Part shown: piece after piece, positions 22,426 to 25,940 of the stretch | Layout of the letters: each line of letters begins with the position of its first letter | Numbering within the stretch: position 1 is the stretch's first letter | DNA from: Chloroflexota bacterium | GTDB lineage: Bacteria; Chloroflexota; Limnocylindria; QHBO01 | Assembly: GCA_013697395.1 (NCBI GenBank) | Contig: JACCWY010000547.1 | Coordinates: 1 to 25,940, forward strand | Length of the DNA stretch: 25,940 bases | Direction: 5' to 3' | Program-made: the position numbers and the translations under genes | The notes under the pieces: generated by a model | The model's database searches: none | Told to the model about the DNA's origin: nothing | What the model saw: only the letters and a program-made list of their open reading frames with translations

Positions 22426-22441
22426 TAGAACAGGTGTTCTA
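22426..22441. promoter_or_regulatory. LexA-like (SOS) box
   Basis: TAGAACAGGTGTTCTA is a perfect 16-bp palindrome with the core GAAC-N4-GTTC, the classic Gram-positive LexA operator form. Its last two bases are the first two of the -10 element TATTCT (22440-22445). Confidence 0.65.
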
Positions 22442-22445
22442 TTCT
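22440..22445 (+). promoter_or_regulatory. -10 element of the Cys/His microprotein gene
   Basis: TATTCT ends 6 bases before the GTG at 22452. The overlap with the palindrome would let a bound repressor block transcription. Confidence 0.6.
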
Positions 22446-22451
22446 GTCGGA

Positions 22452-22718
22452 GTGAGCTTTGTCGACCACGATATCTTCCAGACGCGGATCGACTGCTCCT
22501 GCGGGGCGCCGATCAGGATCGCCGAGTACCGCGAGCACATGGTCCGCAGGCACTGCAACGTCGAGGGCTGCTCCGAGCGCGCGCTGCGCACGGTCTCATT
22601 CGGATTCCGGGATCCCCAGTTCAGGATCATCGGCACGCCTATGGGAATCTGCCGCAGGCACGAGCACGCGGTCGGGAAGGGGCGGATGCACATGATCTTC
22701 GACCCGCCGCGAGGCTGA
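22452..22718 (+). CDS. Small Cys/His-rich, probably zinc-binding protein
   Basis: An 88-aa protein with two possible zinc sites. The first is Cys15-x-Cys17 with His29 and His34, like a C2H2 finger (CSCGAPIRIAEYREHMVRRH). The second uses Cys35, Cys40, Cys67 and His70 or His72 (CNVEGC, then ICRRHEH). I recognise no family. The open frame starts at 22434, but that region is the promoter, and the GTG at 22452 fits the leaderless spacing. With a LexA-like box on its promoter it may be a DNA-damage-induced protein, perhaps DNA- or RNA-binding. That is inference. It is monocistronic and converges with malate synthase. Confidence 0.75.
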   Translation: MSFVDHDIFQTRIDCSCGAPIRIAEYREHMVRRHCNVEGCSERALRTVSFGFRDPQFRIIGTPMGICRRHEHAVGKGRMHMIFDPPRG

Positions 22719-22756
22719 CGAAACCTTCAGCCACGTTGATGGGCGTATGCGCGAGC

Positions 22757-22773
22757 CTTGGGTCCCTGAACGG

Positions 22774-22782
<9 letters not shown>
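22757..22782. terminator. Possible hairpin at the malate synthase end
   Basis: CTTGGGT and ACCCAAG form a 7-bp stem with a 12-base loop between convergent genes, partly inside the last codons of malate synthase. No T-run. Confidence 0.35.
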
Positions 22783-24348
<1,566 letters not shown>

Positions 24349-24354
24349 GCGCGC

Positions 24355-24360
24355 ATTGTG
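24355..24360 (-). promoter_or_regulatory. -10-like element of malate synthase
   Basis: CACAAT is 6 bases before the ATG at 24348, which supports a separate leaderless transcript for aceB. Confidence 0.45.
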
Positions 24361-24365
24361 CCGGG

Positions 24366-25124
24366 TCATGGCCTGCGTGCGCGGACGAGCAGGAAGATCG
24401 GGCGCTTCAGCTCGTCGATCCAGTCCGGCCGGCGGCGGAGGGCCTCGTCATCCGGCATTGGCTCGATGACACGCTCAATGACGAGGCCGGCATCAACGAG
24501 ACCGTTGAGGAGCGTCGAGAGCGTGCGGTGGAACTTCTGGACACCGTCGCGGAACCAGTGCTGCTCGCGCAGGCCCTCGGCGCCGTACCTGTCGATCGTC
24601 CAGTGCAGCGGCAGCCCGTCTCCGTCGCGGACCCAGCCGTCGTCGGAGGCGCGTGCCAGGAAGATCGGATGCTCGGTCGAGAAGACGAGCATCCCGCCGG
24701 GAACCAGCCAATCGGCGATCCGACGAACGAGCCCGGCGTAGTTTTCGACGTAGTGGAGGGCGAGCGAGCTCACCACGAGATCGAACCGGCCGGCCGGAAA
24801 GTCGGCCTCGTCCATCGATGCCTGGACGTACGTCACCCGCGGGTGCGCTCGTTCAACCCTCGCGACCGCGAGCATCCGCTGGGATGGGTCCAGGCCGATG
24901 ACCTCGGCCGCACCGGCCTCGGCAATGTGTACTGCGAGCTGGCCGGCGCCGCAGCCCAGGTCGAGCACCCGGCTTCCGGCAACGTCGGGCAGGAGTGCGA
25001 CGAAGGCGCCGTGCTCGTACGCCGTGCCCCAGTTCTCGCCGAAGCGCTCAAGCTGCGAGTAGCCGGCGAAGAACTCCGGGTCGTCGTATACGTTCTGTGG
25101 CCGGCGGCCGTTCGGGTCCTTCAT
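24366..25124 (-). CDS. Class I SAM-dependent methyltransferase
   Basis: A 252-aa Rossmann-fold methyltransferase. Motif I is SRVLDLGCGAGQLAVHIAEA, followed by AEVIGLDPSQRMLAVAR (acidic residue binding the ribose). FDLVVSSLALHYVENYAGLV is motif IV and post-motif, and VPGGMLVFSTEHPIFLAR follows as motif VI. The N-terminus (YDDPEFFAGYSQLERFGENW) is like small-molecule methyltransferases of the UbiE/Tam type. Substrate is unknown. Its upstream region is back-to-back with a GATTGTGGCACCCT block shared with azlC. No ribosome-binding site is evident before the ATG. Confidence 0.9.
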   Translation of the reverse strand: MKDPNGRRPQNVYDDPEFFAGYSQLERFGENWGTAYEHGAFVALLPDVAGSRVLDLGCGAGQLAVHIAEAGAAEVIGLDPSQRMLAVARVERAHPRVTYVQASMDEADFPAGRFDLVVSSLALHYVENYAGLVRRIADWLVPGGMLVFSTEHPIFLARASDDGWVRDGDGLPLHWTIDRYGAEGLREQHWFRDGVQKFHRTLSTLLNGLVDAGLVIERVIEPMPDDEALRRRPDWIDELKRPIFLLVRARRP

Positions 25125-25130
25125 GCGAGC

Positions 25131-25290
25131 TAGATTGTGGCACCCTGCGTTCGTGAGCCTCGACGATCGGCAGCCGCGGTCCCATTTGGCCAGGCGCCCG
25201 GAGGCAACGCCGGTTCCCGATCAGCCATTCGTCCCCGGACTGGTAACACGCGTTTCGATGCCAGCGCAGAGGAGCGCAACCGACTACTGA
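25131..25290 (+). pseudogene. Degenerate copy of the azlC promoter and N-terminus
   Basis: GATTGTGGCACCCT (25133-25146) is followed after 6 bases by a GTG (25153) that opens a 45-aa frame starting VSLDDRQPRSHL. The intact azlC gene 326 bases downstream has the same GATTGTGGCACCCT, the same 6-base spacing and MALDDRQPHFPF. After about 8 codons the copy diverges and stops at 25288-25290. No membrane segments follow, so it cannot make a permease. Confidence 0.65.
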
Positions 25291-25395
25291 GCGTGAATGC
25301 CGAGCCGAATCGGTCCGATCGCCGCAAAGACCCGCGCTTGCATTCCGGCGGTGAATGCCTGCTCGAGGGCGATGGATGTCGCGCCGTGTTACCAG
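25240..25395. repeat. 156-bp segment bounded by 11-bp inverted repeats
   Basis: CTGGTAACACG (25240-25250) and its perfect complement CGTGTTACCAG (25385-25395) bound a segment without a convincing gene. Inside are two copies of GTGAATGCC and a GCATTC/GAATGC hairpin. No clear target-site duplication is seen. It could be a relic of a small mobile element or a structured RNA. Confidence 0.45.
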
Positions 25396-25458
25396 CCTCC
25401 CGGTGCATGGATGGGTGGAACCTGGCCCGGTCCACGGGCAACTCTGCCACACGCGGCC

Positions 25459-25472
25459 GATTGTGGCACCCT
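25459..25472 (+). promoter_or_regulatory. azlC promoter block
   Basis: GATTGTGGCACCCT ends 6 bases before the azlC ATG; the terminal CACCCT fits the leaderless -10 position. An identical block lies at 25133-25146. Confidence 0.5.
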
Positions 25473-25478
25473 CGGGCT

Positions 25479-25940
25479 ATGGCTCTTGACGACAGACAGC
25501 CGCACTTTCCGTTCGGTGAAGCGCCCCAGCCGCGGGCCGACGACGAGCCGGCCCGAAACCCGATCATGCTGGCGCTGCCGCTCGCGGCGGCGATCGGCAT
25601 GTTCGGAATCTCGTTCGGGGTGCTGGCCGCGTCCGACCCGGCGTTCGGCGGCGTCGCAGCGATCGTGATGTCCGCGACGACCTTTGCCGGATCCGCCCAA
25701 TTCGCGGTCCTCTCGGTCCTGTCGGCCGGCGGCAACGCGGTGGCGGCGATCCTCGCAGCGGTCCTGCTCAACCTGCGCTACCTGCCGATCGGCGTTTCCG
25801 TAGCGCCGTCGATGCGCTCGGGCGTGCTCGGTCGCTTCCTCGCATCGCAGCTGGTGGTGGACGAGTCGTGGGCGGTGGCCGCGCGACGCGGCGGCCGGTT
25901 CGACATCCGCACGTTGATCGTGGCCGGCGCGGTCATGTGG
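25479..25940 (+). CDS. azlC: AzlC-family branched-chain amino acid permease (partial, runs off the end)
   Basis: The first 154 residues are present and the gene continues beyond the window. After a polar N-terminus (MALDDRQPHFPFGEAP) come the membrane segments typical of AzlC, the large subunit of AzlCD branched-chain amino acid exporters: LALPLAAAIGMFGISFGVLA, MSATTFAGSAQFAVLSVLSA, LAAVLLNLRYLPIGVSVAPS, and ASQLVVDESWAVAARR. These conserved motifs (FAGSAQF, NLRY, DESWA) identify the family clearly. AzlD, the small partner, would be expected just downstream. The 35-residue hydrophilic N-terminal extension is longer than usual for the family. The ATG fits the leaderless spacing. Confidence 0.9.
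   Translation, partial: MALDDRQPHFPFGEAPQPRADDEPARNPIMLALPLAAAIGMFGISFGVLAASDPAFGGVAAIVMSATTFAGSAQFAVLSVLSAGGNAVAAILAAVLLNLRYLPIGVSVAPSMRSGVLGRFLASQLVVDESWAVAARRGGRFDIRTLIVAGAVMW

Overview
This is a high-GC window (by eye about two thirds G+C, not counted) from a bacterial chromosome. It is densely coding on both strands and carries no rRNA, tRNA, CRISPR array, transposase or phage gene that I can see. The mix of genes fits a Chloroflexota-like or Actinobacteria-like organism: yebC with ruvC/ruvA, two LLM-class flavin/F420 oxidoreductases, a DUF3830 protein, META-domain lipoproteins and a short MurJ. Several genes also look leaderless, with a -10-like hexamer exactly 6 nt before the start codon. 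A Chloroflexota soil or freshwater lineage is my best guess, by inference only.

Layout. (1) 94-4984: yebC, then a minus-strand insert (small helical protein, ArsR-type winged-helix regulator, LLM oxidoreductase), then ruvC-ruvA-GNAT with 4-base overlaps. The divergent promoter region at 3314-3468 carries a near-consensus sigma70 promoter and three copies of an 18-bp palindrome. (2) 5000-11106: a divergent purine-degradation locus. On the minus strand lie HIU hydrolase, OHCU decarboxylase (fused to an extra C-terminal domain), urate oxidase and a lipoprotein. On the plus strand lie a DUF3830 protein, a Gly-rich membrane microprotein, a hydantoinase/allantoinase-type amidohydrolase, a double-META lipoprotein and a helical protein. 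Together they convert urate to allantoin and probably open the hydantoin ring. (3) 11177-13266: a zinc-ribbon protein, a 46-aa ORF and a MurJ-type flippase preceded by 8-bp tandem repeats. (4) 13290-16864: three exported hydrolases (C39-like, M1 and M28 peptidases). (5) 16890-18258: a VOC protein and a ParB-like gene split by two frame changes. (6) 18352-22718: a GT2/PMT-like fusion glycosyltransferase, a small lipoprotein, a second LLM enzyme and a small Cys/His protein under a LexA-like box. (7) 22774-25940: malate synthase, a SAM methyltransferase, a degenerate copy of the azlC leader, and azlC running off the end.

How the genes connect. The purine locus yields allantoin, whose breakdown can give glyoxylate, and malate synthase could assimilate that glyoxylate. 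Isocitrate lyase and the later ureide enzymes are not in the window, so this link is inference. The signals most worth a second look are the triple operator at 3353-3431, the LexA-like palindrome at 22426-22441, the twice-shifted ParB-like gene at 17347-18258, the azlC leader duplication at 25131-25520, and the DinB-like microORF coupled to the M28 peptidase.
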